NCBI RefSeq assembly: GCF_000265245.1
Contig: NZ_AJKS02000003.1
Span: 1 to 64,000 of the forward strand
Direction: 5' to 3'
Length of the DNA stretch: 64,000 bases
Source of the DNA: Halomonas smyrnensis AAD6
GTDB lineage: Bacteria > Pseudomonadota > Gammaproteobacteria > Pseudomonadales > Halomonadaceae
The notes beneath the pieces were generated by a model. That model was not told the DNA's origin, ran no database searches, and was given only the letters and a program-made list of their open reading frames with translations. Positions 1 to 8,107 of this stretch are shown here, in pieces; position 1 is the stretch's first letter, and each line of letters begins with the position of its first letter. Position numbers and translations under genes: made by a program.

Positions 1-199
1 GTTTTGGTTTTTTTTTGGCCCTGTTCCCTCAGCGGGGTGGGATGGGGCGCCCCCGGGGGGGGGGCGCTTCTCACCATGGTGATAGGCAGAGGTCAGTGTT
101 TGCTTTTCAGATTCAGTGAGAGAGGCAACGAAGCGGCGCCTTGCCATGGGTTCATCCGTGTCAGTGATCCAAATATCTATACTACACGAAAACTTCAGA
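1..199. other. AT-rich and homopolymer-rich left edge, no gene
   Basis: The first 70 bases hold long T, G and C runs, including eleven or more G in a row near position 55-64, unlike anything else in the window. No reading frame here resembles a known protein. The BCCT fragment that follows loses similarity at about position 208, so this stretch is either the far side of a recombination junction or a low-quality contig end. Confidence 0.4.
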
Positions 200-532
200 T
201 CAGGCACTTAGCCTGACTTTAGACAGCGGAGAGACCACGATAATCATACAAACCAAGAGAAAGATATTAGCGGCACCGATGAAAAAGCTATCCAGCTCAT
301 TCGTCAGCCACTTCCTCGCATTGACGAAGAGAGGCTCAACCTCGCCTTGAAAAACGATCGTGAAGAAAACAAACAACACGATCATGATGCTGGATATAAC
401 AAAAACCCGATTGTGTACATCGACATTGACGAAACCGACGCGCTTATTAACGTTATCTCGCCCTATCTTATAATCGGTTTCAATAACATTTGCCTCACCA
501 TCCGGAATCAAAAAGTCTTGTTTTTCTCTCAC
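200..532 (-). pseudogene. N-terminal fragment of a BCCT transporter
   Basis: This 110-residue frame matches only the beginning of betaine/carnitine/choline transporters: a short cytosolic tail with a VDVHNRVFVISS segment, transmembrane helix 1 (about residues 46-62), a loop, helix 2 (about 84-101), and the SPLSKVRL turn that in intact proteins continues into the rest of a protein of more than 500 residues. After KVRL the similarity stops and a TGA follows three codons later. The start is probably GTG at 532, with GAGG eight bases upstream. It lies downstream of, and is paralogous to, the complete BCCT gene at 1804-3888, on the same strand. It is a 3'-truncated remnant, by recombination or by assembly at the sequence edge, and is not expected to transport anything. 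Confidence 0.7.
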
Positions 533-619
533 AGCATAGACCTCGCTTGTTTTTCGTCAACAATGTTTAAGCTGCCCACCACTAAGGCAGGCAGAACACA
601 AATGCCTCCTATTTATTAA

Positions 620-1729
620 TCAAAGGGTAAACTCTGCCAGCGGCCGACCAAGGGCTTCAGGTTCGGGGGACACACCAAGGCCAGGACGTGAACTGACTGA
701 TACTACGCCTTCCTTCACTGTATAGCTTCTTGGCTCCAAGCGGGGACTGACGTAATCTGCCAGATTGCAAACATTAAGTATATATTTCTCGTCTGTAGCC
801 GTTGCCAGATGAAGCGCAGCGGTCGTTGCGATATCACTTCCCCAAGTATCTTCAATCACCATTTTGGTGCCCAGCGAAGCACATAGATCTCGGGCCCGAC
901 GTGCTGGGCTTAACCCACCAAACTTTGATAGTTTGATAGCGGCTGCATCCATGCAACCAAGCTGATAACCCTTTAACAAGCTATGAATGTCATGAACATT
1001 TTCATCAAGCTTCATAGTAAGTCCAGATGCCTGGCGCACAGCATCGCAGCTTTCCATGGTTTCACAGGGTTGTTCGATCATGATATCGAGGTGTGATACG
1101 GCTCGAGCTGCACGAGTGGCATCAAGCTGTGAGGCACCACAGTTCCAGTCACCATAAACCAGTGGACCTTCACCAACTGCATCACGTACAGCGATAAGAC
1201 GCTCGACATCCTGACGCCAGTTATTATCTGCACCCAGCTTTACCTGGAACTGACGAATACCAGCTGAATAATATTCGCGAGCCATGTTCGCCATCGTTTC
1301 TGGAGCAGTACAGGTGATTGATAAATATAGCGGCAATTTCTCCGTTTGAAGCCCCCCAAGCAGTTGATATAACGGCATACCAGCAGATTTTGCCGTAATA
1401 TCCCATAGGGCGATATCTAGTGCTGATTTAGCATAAGGATGGCCAATTAGCTGCTTATCAAGTTTGGCAAGAAGACGTTCCGGACCCACGGGATCATCAC
1501 CCAGCAGTGAAGGAGCAAGTTCGGTTATGGCCGGTAGCACACCGTCGGCGTATGCCGGTAAATAATGGGGGATCGGGCATACCTCCCCCCAACCACTCAA
1601 GCCGTCATCCGTATCAATACGTATGATGATAGAGGGAACGCTATCACAAGTTTTCCCCCCAGCCATATAGTAGGGAACATGACTAGCAAGATTAACCTTC
1701 CATATAGTTATCGCTTTAATATAGCTCAT
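620..1729 (-). CDS. enolase-superfamily (mandelate racemase/muconate lactonizing) enzyme, possible hydroxyproline(-betaine) epimerase or dehydratase
   Basis: This protein of 369 residues has the N-terminal capping domain (DGLSGWGEVCP, residues 42-52) and the (beta/alpha)7-beta barrel of the enolase superfamily. Metal ligands are visible as D194 (GDWN), E219 (IEQP) and D242 (KLDE). Candidate acid/base lysines are K164 (FQVKLG; the first K of the usual KxK is Q here) and K266 (AIKLSKFGG), with D294 in EDTWGSDI. The overall pattern, including IEQPC and DTWGSDI, resembles 4-hydroxyproline betaine 2-epimerase and cis-3-hydroxyproline dehydratase more than muconate cycloisomerase, but I cannot choose between them. 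I place the start at 1729 because GGAG lies six bases before that ATG; a start at 1768 would be 13 residues longer. It is the last intact gene of the minus-strand catabolic cluster. In this context it probably epimerises or dehydrates an imported amino acid or betaine. Confidence 0.8.
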   Translation of the reverse strand: MSYIKAITIWKVNLASHVPYYMAGGKTCDSVPSIIIRIDTDDGLSGWGEVCPIPHYLPAYADGVLPAITELAPSLLGDDPVGPERLLAKLDKQLIGHPYAKSALDIALWDITAKSAGMPLYQLLGGLQTEKLPLYLSITCTAPETMANMAREYYSAGIRQFQVKLGADNNWRQDVERLIAVRDAVGEGPLVYGDWNCGASQLDATRAARAVSHLDIMIEQPCETMESCDAVRQASGLTMKLDENVHDIHSLLKGYQLGCMDAAAIKLSKFGGLSPARRARDLCASLGTKMVIEDTWGSDIATTAALHLATATDEKYILNVCNLADYVSPRLEPRSYTVKEGVVSVSSRPGLGVSPEPEALGRPLAEFTL

Positions 1730-1803
1730 ACTCATCTCCTGCCCCGTATCCGAAAAAATCCTTCTCAAAAAACAAACCTTGTTATTATAAAAAGGGAAAT
1801 CTG

Positions 1804-3888
1804 TTAACCAACCAACACATCCTTATCCGGATGATGATACCCCGTTGCCTTATTCATGCTTTTTGAATAGCCACGGGGAGCATTACTGGCATCGGTTTTT
1901 TCAGGGCCAACGAATGCCTCACCGATGTTACGAAGAAAACGGACATGCTTGTCATACTGATTCAAGATGTCGTTGATCAAACTTTCCTCTCCCAAGCCCA
2001 TGACATCATAATCCTGGCCGCCTTCCATCAGATGGACCTCGTTGGAGAAATAGCTCGCCCTACCGGAATCTCCACTATTTACATTTACCGGAATCGCACG
2101 TTCAACAAGGTGGACCGAGTAAAGAAAATCATAATCGCCACCGTTCTGGATAATGAGCTCGGCATAATCCTCTTCGTGAACAACCTCTGTCCTGACAGAG
2201 TGACCTTTTAGGCTACTCTCGATCTCTTCCGCCACGGAAGAAAGAGCATCAACGACGTGTTCATTCAAATGGCAACGCGCTTCATGCTCGGTAGGAAAGT
2301 GACCGATGCTGCGTAGCCGGGTCCGCCAGTCACTCATTTGCACCAGTGGGCTGGGAGCAGGAAGCTGCTTGACCGCTTGCTTCAACTGATCCACAAAGAG
2401 CACCTTGAAAAGCCCATAAATGGCGAACATCAGAATAATACTAACCGGAAGTGCCGAAACGATCGTCATGGTCTGCAAGGCGTTAAGGCCACCGGCATAG
2501 AGCAAGACAAATGCCACCAAGCCCACTGTAAATGTCCAAAAAACACGCATCCAGGTCGGCGGATTATCGGTGCCATTGCAACTCAGGATATTCATGACCA
2601 AAGATCCAGAGTCTGCCGAGGTAACGAAGAAGACCACGATCAAGAACAAGGCAATAAAAGGTGTAATCTGACTGAACGGCAGTTGTTCAAGAAACACGAA
2701 GAGAGCGACTGGTACGTTGTTGCTGACTTGTTCACCGATTTCTGTCATTCCGCTGTTCAAGATGAGACTAATGGCATTGTTGCCAAAAATAGACATCCAC
2801 AAGGCGACAAAGCCGGTCGGAATGAAAAGAACGCCAAAGACGAATTCACGTATGGTGCGTCCACGAGATATCCTGGCGATGAACATGCCGACGAAGGGGC
2901 ACCAAGCGAACCACCAAGCCCAGTAGAATACGGTCCAACCACCTATCCAGTCAGTCTTCTCATAAGCATACAGATTGAAGGTCTTGGACATCAGACTGTT
3001 GAGATATTCACCAATATTCTGGACCAACATGCCCAGTACTGGAACGGTATTTCCAGCCATCAGCACGAAGAGCATCAACAACACTGCCAGGCTCATGTTG
3101 ATATTGGAGAGAAGCTTGATTCCCTTATCGAGACCGGAAATGACCGACAAGGTAGCAAGCAACGTGAGCGACGCGATCAAAATCCCCTGTACCACCAATG
3201 AATCGGGGATGAACGAAAAGTTCTGATGCACGCCGGCATTGAGCTGCATGGCGCCAAACCCCATCGAGGTGGCGACACCGAACAGGGTTCCGCAGATAGC
3301 AAAAATATCGACGACATCGCCGATACGGCCGTAAATCCGGTCGCCGATGATCGGGTACAACACCGACCGTACCAGCAGCGGCAAGCCATGACGGTAGCAA
3401 TAGATCGACAAGATCAGCGCGATGGCGACATAGATCGCCCAGGCATGCAGGCCCCAGTGGAAGATGGTGATATTCAGCGCTTCCTTTGCCGCCTCAGCGG
3501 TACCGCCAACCATACCTGGCGGATTGAGAAAATGCATGATCGGTTCAGCCACGCCATAGAACACCAAGGCGATGCCGAGGCCAGCAGAGAACAGCATGGA
3601 GAACCACGTCAGACGGCTATAGTCTGGTTCCGAATGATCGGGCCCCAACTTGATATCGCCGTAGCGAGAAAGCCCCAGATAGATACAGAGCAGGAAGATG
3701 AAGCCTCCCATCAGAATATAGTACCAGCTGCCATATTCGACTATAAAACTCTGTAAGCTCGTGAAGGTACTAGAGGCTTTTTCCGGAGAAAGCAGTGCAA
3801 ACATAGTAATAAAGAATGCCACCACTACCGAGCCAAAAAATACATTCTTATTCATACCTTCGGAAAGCCTGTTTTGCCTTAGTCTCAT
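1804..3888 (-). CDS. BCCT family betaine/choline/carnitine-type transporter with long C-terminal domain
   Basis: A 694-residue secondary transporter with about twelve membrane helices, expected to import a quaternary ammonium compound with Na+ or H+. The BCCT signature is intact around residues 320-345 (GWTVFYWAWWFAW followed by ARISRGRTIREF); its tryptophans form the aromatic box that binds the onium headgroup. The last 160 or so residues form a hydrophilic C-terminal domain as in BetT/BetS-type osmosensing carriers. The ATG at 3888 has AGGA eight bases upstream; a second Met 11 residues in has no good ribosome site. It lies between the reductase and the enolase-superfamily gene on the same strand, so a catabolic uptake role is more likely than pure osmoprotection. 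The gene is visibly less GC-rich than genes further right. Confidence 0.92.
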   Translation of the reverse strand: MRLRQNRLSEGMNKNVFFGSVVVAFFITMFALLSPEKASSTFTSLQSFIVEYGSWYYILMGGFIFLLCIYLGLSRYGDIKLGPDHSEPDYSRLTWFSMLFSAGLGIALVFYGVAEPIMHFLNPPGMVGGTAEAAKEALNITIFHWGLHAWAIYVAIALILSIYCYRHGLPLLVRSVLYPIIGDRIYGRIGDVVDIFAICGTLFGVATSMGFGAMQLNAGVHQNFSFIPDSLVVQGILIASLTLLATLSVISGLDKGIKLLSNINMSLAVLLMLFVLMAGNTVPVLGMLVQNIGEYLNSLMSKTFNLYAYEKTDWIGGWTVFYWAWWFAWCPFVGMFIARISRGRTIREFVFGVLFIPTGFVALWMSIFGNNAISLILNSGMTEIGEQVSNNVPVALFVFLEQLPFSQITPFIALFLIVVFFVTSADSGSLVMNILSCNGTDNPPTWMRVFWTFTVGLVAFVLLYAGGLNALQTMTIVSALPVSIILMFAIYGLFKVLFVDQLKQAVKQLPAPSPLVQMSDWRTRLRSIGHFPTEHEARCHLNEHVVDALSSVAEEIESSLKGHSVRTEVVHEEDYAELIIQNGGDYDFLYSVHLVERAIPVNVNSGDSGRASYFSNEVHLMEGGQDYDVMGLGEESLINDILNQYDKHVRFLRNIGEAFVGPEKTDASNAPRGYSKSMNKATGYHHPDKDVLVG

Positions 3889-3976
3889 CTACTTCATCCT
3901 ATTGTAGTTATATTCTTATCGAAGAATTAAACCCAGCCTTCGTCAAAAATAATGAAAATGGATTAAAATAATCACA

Positions 3977-4924
3977 TTATAGATCCAGTACTAACCGACC
4001 AGATATTGCTCGAGAAACGCAAATACACATGCAATCACCACTATCGCGTTCTTCATCATCGAGAACGCTGTCACGATGATCAATCTCTCCTTCCAACACA
4101 TCGGTGATGCAGGAGCCACAGAGCCCGTTCGAGCAGCTAAAATCAACCGTATACCCTCTATCCCTGAGTGCAGAGAGAATACTTTGATCTTCCATCACAC
4201 GAATAATCTCTTGTGATGAGTGAATAATCACCTCGAAGGCAGAGTTCGGGTTTGATCGCTCCTCGTTGACCGGGGAGAACCGCTCGAAGAACACGGTGCC
4301 CCGCTCATGATCCGCACTCGCCTTGCGAATTATCTCCAGCAGGGCCTCTGGTCCACAGACGTAGTAGTGCGTCTCTGCAGGATGCGCACCGATCAGATCG
4401 CCGAAATCCACGAAACCATCGGTATCATCACAATGCAGGTGGTAGCAATCACCGAGCTCAAGCTTCTTGAACATCGGATCGAAGGCGGCCATTTCATGGC
4501 TGCGGACCAGGTAATAGACCTCGAAATCACGGCCGGCCTGCTGCAGGGCACAAGCCATGGCATAGATCGGAGTAATGCCTATCCCCCCCCCTATCAGGAC
4601 GATGGGCTGGCTGTCCGACACGATCGGAAAGTTGTTGCGCGGGCCCCCGAGCTTAACCTCGGCTCCCACGGCCAGTTCGTGCATGGCGATGGAGCCACCA
4701 CGGCCGTCATCTTCCCGCTTCACGGCGACCGATAAGTAGTCGCCCCCCTCCCCCCATTCCCAGACCGAATAGTTCCTGATGAGCTCCGGTCCCAAGACGA
4801 CATCGACATGGCTGCCCGCCTCTAGTCCGGTGAACCCACTACCGATGGATTCAAAGGTGAAGCTGCAGATGTCGCTGCTCAAGGGTTCTTTCTTGACCAG
4901 GCGACCACGAACCGTATCAATCAT
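3977..4924 (-). CDS. ferredoxin-type NAD(P)H reductase of a two-component Rieske oxygenase
   Basis: A 315-residue iron-sulfur flavoprotein of the phthalate dioxygenase reductase/VanB/CntB type. It has a flavin-binding barrel (RNYSVW, residues 50-55), an NAD(P) domain (GGGIGITP, 112-119) and a C-terminal plant-type 2Fe-2S ferredoxin domain with C264, C269 and C272 (CSNGLCGSC) and a distal cysteine near 302. It should pass electrons from NAD(P)H to the Rieske centre of the oxygenase encoded at 12173-13261, the only such oxygenase in the window. The two components are unusually far apart, separated by the CoA-pathway genes, but lie on the same strand. A GTG one codon upstream is an alternative start; GAGG lies nine bases before the ATG chosen. 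Acts in the cytosol. Confidence 0.88.
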   Translation of the reverse strand: MIDTVRGRLVKKEPLSSDICSFTFESIGSGFTGLEAGSHVDVVLGPELIRNYSVWEWGEGGDYLSVAVKREDDGRGGSIAMHELAVGAEVKLGGPRNNFPIVSDSQPIVLIGGGIGITPIYAMACALQQAGRDFEVYYLVRSHEMAAFDPMFKKLELGDCYHLHCDDTDGFVDFGDLIGAHPAETHYYVCGPEALLEIIRKASADHERGTVFFERFSPVNEERSNPNSAFEVIIHSSQEIIRVMEDQSILSALRDRGYTVDFSCSNGLCGSCITDVLEGEIDHRDSVLDDEERDSGDCMCICVSRAISGRLVLDL

Positions 4925-4986
4925 CACTACACACCTCGTTTGACAGGCTTATTCGGATAGACGCGACACTCAGCGTCGCATTGGGG

Positions 4987-5859
4987 TTAGGCGATCGGAT
5001 CATGCTTGAGCTGTCGCTCGGTAATCAGCGCCTGGCGCTCAAGCATCCGCTGGGCCCGGCGAGCTACCGGTAAATCGATCATCTTGCCATCCACGGAGAT
5101 GGCACCAACGGCTGCTCCCTTGGCGTCGAAGAACTCGGCTACCACGCGACGGGCATGGTCGATCTCGGCCGCGCTGGGGGAAAAGGCGCGATTCAAAACG
5201 GCTACCTGAGCCGGGTGAATGGCGAACCCGCCGGCAAACCCTAGCGGCACGGATCGCATCACATGGTTCTCGAACACGGTCAGGTCACGGAACTCGGCGA
5301 TGCTGGCAACGTACCCCAGCAGATCGATACCGGCAGTCTTGCAGGCGATGTTGATCTGCATGCTGGGTACCAGCAGGCTGTCCCAGCAGGGCGTCATCTG
5401 CATCTCGAAGGCCAGGTCTTCCGATCCCAGGCTCAGAGCCCGAAGCCGCGGGTGCGCTGCCGCAATCGCGTCCACGTTGAGCAGCCCCGACGGGGTCTCG
5501 ATCAGTCCGATCAGGAAGCTGCCCGTGCCTTCCAGGCGGTCGGCGACGCCTGCCACGTCGGCCCTCGACTCCACTTTCGGCAGGATGACGCAGTCGGCAC
5601 AGGCCTCCTGCACTGCCGGCAGGTCCTGCGCCAGCAGTTCCTCGGGCGCATTGACCCGCACCGCGGCGAGCTTCCCGGCGGCCTGGACGGCCGCGCAATG
5701 TTCGGCCAGCACGCTACGAGCTGTTGGCTTGGTCTCCGGCGGCACTGCGTCTTCCAGGTCTAGGACGATCACATCGGCATCACCAGCGACGGCCTTGGCC
5801 ACCAGCTTGGCGTTATGCCCCGGCACATATAACAGCGAACGCATCAGGGGTGTGGTCAT
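4987..5859 (-). CDS. CitE-like CoA ester lyase (HpcH/HpaI family), probable citramalyl-CoA lyase
   Basis: A 290-residue TIM-barrel enzyme with family motifs SLLYVPGHN near the N-terminus, the metal-binding DLEDAVPPETK, VNAPE, a GLIETPSGLLN segment and AIHPAQV near the C-terminus. Relatives include citrate lyase beta, malyl-CoA and (S)-citramalyl-CoA lyases; they cleave a hydroxyacyl-CoA into an acyl-CoA and an oxoacid. Next to a class III CoA-transferase and a MaoC-like hydratase it best fits the last step of an itaconate-type route (citramalyl-CoA to acetyl-CoA plus pyruvate), like Ccl of Pseudomonas or RipC of Yersinia. The start at 5859 is fixed by AGGAGG six bases upstream; a longer frame to 5925 overlaps the upstream gene and lacks such a site. 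The gap to the PrpD gene is 16 bases, so the two are cotranscribed. Confidence 0.85.
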   Translation of the reverse strand: MTTPLMRSLLYVPGHNAKLVAKAVAGDADVIVLDLEDAVPPETKPTARSVLAEHCAAVQAAGKLAAVRVNAPEELLAQDLPAVQEACADCVILPKVESRADVAGVADRLEGTGSFLIGLIETPSGLLNVDAIAAAHPRLRALSLGSEDLAFEMQMTPCWDSLLVPSMQINIACKTAGIDLLGYVASIAEFRDLTVFENHVMRSVPLGFAGGFAIHPAQVAVLNRAFSPSAAEIDHARRVVAEFFDAKGAAVGAISVDGKMIDLPVARRAQRMLERQALITERQLKHDPIA

Positions 5860-5875
5860 GGCAAGCCTCCTTCGC

Positions 5876-7255
5876 TCAGGCCGCGTTATGCCCGGTGAAC
5901 GGGGCTGTGGAGGTGAATAGCGCACAGCGGGTCAAGGCCTCGGCCGAGTCCGCTCGGAGCAGGGACTGCGCCTCATCGACGGACAGGCCACAGTCGCTGA
6001 CCTTCTGCAGCAGCTGGGTTTCGGTCATCGGCAGGTCGGCGCCACCGGGTACTGCCCGCTCCTCGCGCTCTAGTACTCGACCACTGGAGAGGGTAACGAT
6101 CAGGAATTCCGGGCTCGTCGGCCCGATGTCGCCACTATGCCCCGGGGGCAGCTCGTAGAGTTCCAGCTCGACCTTGGCGGCCAGAGCCTGGCGGGCCGGA
6201 TCATTGAACGCCGCCGGCTCGAAATCGTCTGGAGTGACGTGACCACTCAGTAGCCCCGCTGCAAGACAGTAAGGCACCGAGAACCGAGCTTCCGCATCGT
6301 TGCCGGGAATATCGAACCGGGCCACTTGGTGGAAAGGACGCGGCATGTGGTAACGCACGCGGGTAATCTTCTCTTCATCCAGTAGCTGTGCGGCGACGGC
6401 CTCGGCACCGGCAATGGGACGCTGGGTATAGGCACAGCTCGGCCACAACTTGCGAATCACCGGGAAACGCTCGGTCCCCAGACCCAACTCGGCATCGGCG
6501 ATGGCCGCGTCGAAGCCGGGCGAACTATCGGTGCCGTAGAGGGAGGCAAAGCCTGATGCAATGTCCCAGATCACCGTGTTGGCGGTCGCGCCGCGCTGCG
6601 CCATCAGCGCGGCCTGCAGCCCGGCTTGGGCGGCGAGTCCCTCATGGATTGCCTTGGCATGCGAGCCCGTCTGGCGCAGTGAGCCTGCCGCAGAGCTGGA
6701 AGCCAGCGCCATGGCGTTAGCCATCTGTGCCTGACTCAGCGATAGCGCCCGTCCTGCCGCCGCCGCGACGCCGATCGGGCCCAGCGTCAGCGTGGAATGC
6801 CAGCCCTTGTCGTAATGACCATAGCCCAGCGCGCGGCCCATCTGGACGACGGTCTCATGACCGACCAACCAGGCTTCGCAGACCTGGTGAATGGACAGCC
6901 CCCGCGCCGAGGCGAGGCTGAATAGCGCGCTGAAGATGGGTCCGCTGGCATGGCTGGAACCGGACAGCTCGTAGTCGTCGAAATCCAGCGCATGGGCACG
7001 AGCACCGTTGACCAGGGCGGCACCGGTGAGGGTGCGCCCCACACCGCCCCCCACCGGCACGGACGGCCCTGTATCGCCCGAGGCATCCAGCGCGGCCACC
7101 ACGGCTCGGGGCTGGGGCATGGACGTTCCCAGGTACATGCAGGCCAGGGTGTCGATTAGGCTGGTTCGAGCGCTTTCATACGCCTGGGCGCCGACGTCAA
7201 GCACCTCGGCTGTCGCCCAGGCACTGAGCCGTTCGGAAAATGCAGACTGCGACAT
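5876..7255 (-). CDS. MmgE/PrpD family protein
   Basis: A 459-residue member of the family that contains 2-methylcitrate dehydratase and cis-aconitate decarboxylase. Family segments visible are the N-terminal helical bundle, HALDFDDYELSGSSHASGP (about residues 88-106, with the conserved DFDD), KGWHSTLTLGPIGVAAAAG, and HAKAIHEGLAAQAG. The reaction cannot be told from sequence: dehydration, decarboxylation or isomerisation of a tricarboxylate or dicarboxylate are all possible. From memory, the Pseudomonas itaconate cluster also includes a PrpD-family gene, which supports the same assignment here. The ATG at 7255 has GGAG five bases upstream; a GTG two codons earlier would collide with that site. 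The ribosome-binding site overlaps the stop of the preceding hydratase gene, so translation is probably coupled. Confidence 0.85.
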   Translation of the reverse strand: MSQSAFSERLSAWATAEVLDVGAQAYESARTSLIDTLACMYLGTSMPQPRAVVAALDASGDTGPSVPVGGGVGRTLTGAALVNGARAHALDFDDYELSGSSHASGPIFSALFSLASARGLSIHQVCEAWLVGHETVVQMGRALGYGHYDKGWHSTLTLGPIGVAAAAGRALSLSQAQMANAMALASSSAAGSLRQTGSHAKAIHEGLAAQAGLQAALMAQRGATANTVIWDIASGFASLYGTDSSPGFDAAIADAELGLGTERFPVIRKLWPSCAYTQRPIAGAEAVAAQLLDEEKITRVRYHMPRPFHQVARFDIPGNDAEARFSVPYCLAAGLLSGHVTPDDFEPAAFNDPARQALAAKVELELYELPPGHSGDIGPTSPEFLIVTLSSGRVLEREERAVPGGADLPMTETQLLQKVSDCGLSVDEAQSLLRADSAEALTRCALFTSTAPFTGHNAA

Positions 7256-7264
7256 GTTCACTCC

Positions 7265-8107
7265 TCAGGCCTCGGAGAAATCGGCCTCGGCCTTCATGGC
7301 CAGGGCATCATCATGGCGGCGCGCCCATAGCTTCATGGTGGTGCCTTCACGCCGGGCTTCGAGCTTGATGTCATGGTTAGCGGTCAGCGGTGCCAGCCCC
7401 TTGAAACTGAAACGCCGAGGCTGACGTCCGAAGGTTCGAGTTGCCAGATCGACCAGCAGGGTGGCGGTCAGAGGACCATGGAACACCAGGCCTTCGTAGC
7501 CCTCGACGTCCCGGGCGTAATCGACGTCGTAGTGGATGCGGTGGCCGTTGAAGGTTAGGGCCGAATATCGAAACAGCATGACCTGGGTCGGAGACACACT
7601 TTCGACGATATCGGCGTCATTCGGGGCGACCAACGGCTGGGGCGTCGGGGCATCCGGTGATGGATCCTCGCGGTAGACGATGTCCTGCTCCTCGGTCCAG
7701 GCCAGAGTCTCACCGGCGTAGATCTCGTGCAGAACGGTGACGAAGCATAGCGGGCCGGAGCGCCCTTCCTTATGAACGATGTTGTGGATACTGGAGACCT
7801 TGCGCGCCTCTTTACCCAGCTGCAGGGGGGCGTGGAAGGTAAAGCGACCACCGGCCCACATGCGCCTCGGCAGGGCGACCGGCGGCAGGAAACCACCCTT
7901 GTGAGGATGACCATCGCGACCCAGTTCGCCGGCCGGTTTGGCTTCGAGAAAGTACAACCAGTGCCATAACGGCGGCAGGGGATCCCCGGCCCGGAGACTT
8001 TGTGGACGATCCAGCGTAGCTTGCATGAACCGAGCCGGGTTGGCCCGTAGCTGGTCCTCGAAGATCTCGCTGTGGCCCAGCCAATCGGCGACGTTCAGGT
8101 TAGACAT
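7265..8107 (-). CDS. MaoC/FAS1-like acyl-CoA hydratase, probable itaconyl- or mesaconyl-CoA hydratase
   Basis: A 280-residue double-hotdog protein of the HTD2/mesaconyl-C4-CoA hydratase type. It has an N-terminal FAS1-like dehydratase half (WHWLYFLEAKP, residues 48-58; HKGGFLPP; MWAGGRFTFHAPL) and a C-terminal MaoC half (LFRYSALTFNGHRIHYD, then EGLVFHGPL), where the NGHRIHYD segment carries the likely catalytic Asp/His. Enzymes of this group hydrate the double bond of itaconyl-, mesaconyl- or fumaryl-like CoA thioesters. The length is close to that of Pseudomonas Ich. The start codon overlaps the stop of the CoA-transferase by eight bases (8100-8107), with AAGGA upstream, indicating translational coupling. 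The expected product is a 3-hydroxyacyl-CoA that the CitE-like lyase could cleave. Confidence 0.83.
   Translation of the reverse strand: MSNLNVADWLGHSEIFEDQLRANPARFMQATLDRPQSLRAGDPLPPLWHWLYFLEAKPAGELGRDGHPHKGGFLPPVALPRRMWAGGRFTFHAPLQLGKEARKVSSIHNIVHKEGRSGPLCFVTVLHEIYAGETLAWTEEQDIVYREDPSPDAPTPQPLVAPNDADIVESVSPTQVMLFRYSALTFNGHRIHYDVDYARDVEGYEGLVFHGPLTATLLVDLATRTFGRQPRRFSFKGLAPLTANHDIKLEARREGTTMKLWARRHDDALAMKAEADFSEA

Noticed and set aside
2338..3201. Plus-strand frame of 287 codons opposite the BCCT gene
   Set aside because: Its product is hydrophilic and His/Gln-rich, as expected from the complement of a transporter; no ribosome site.
1804..3888. BCCT gene as a pure osmoprotectant carrier
   Set aside because: Possible for a halophile, but its place between the oxygenase reductase and a catabolic enolase-superfamily gene makes substrate uptake for catabolism the better reading.
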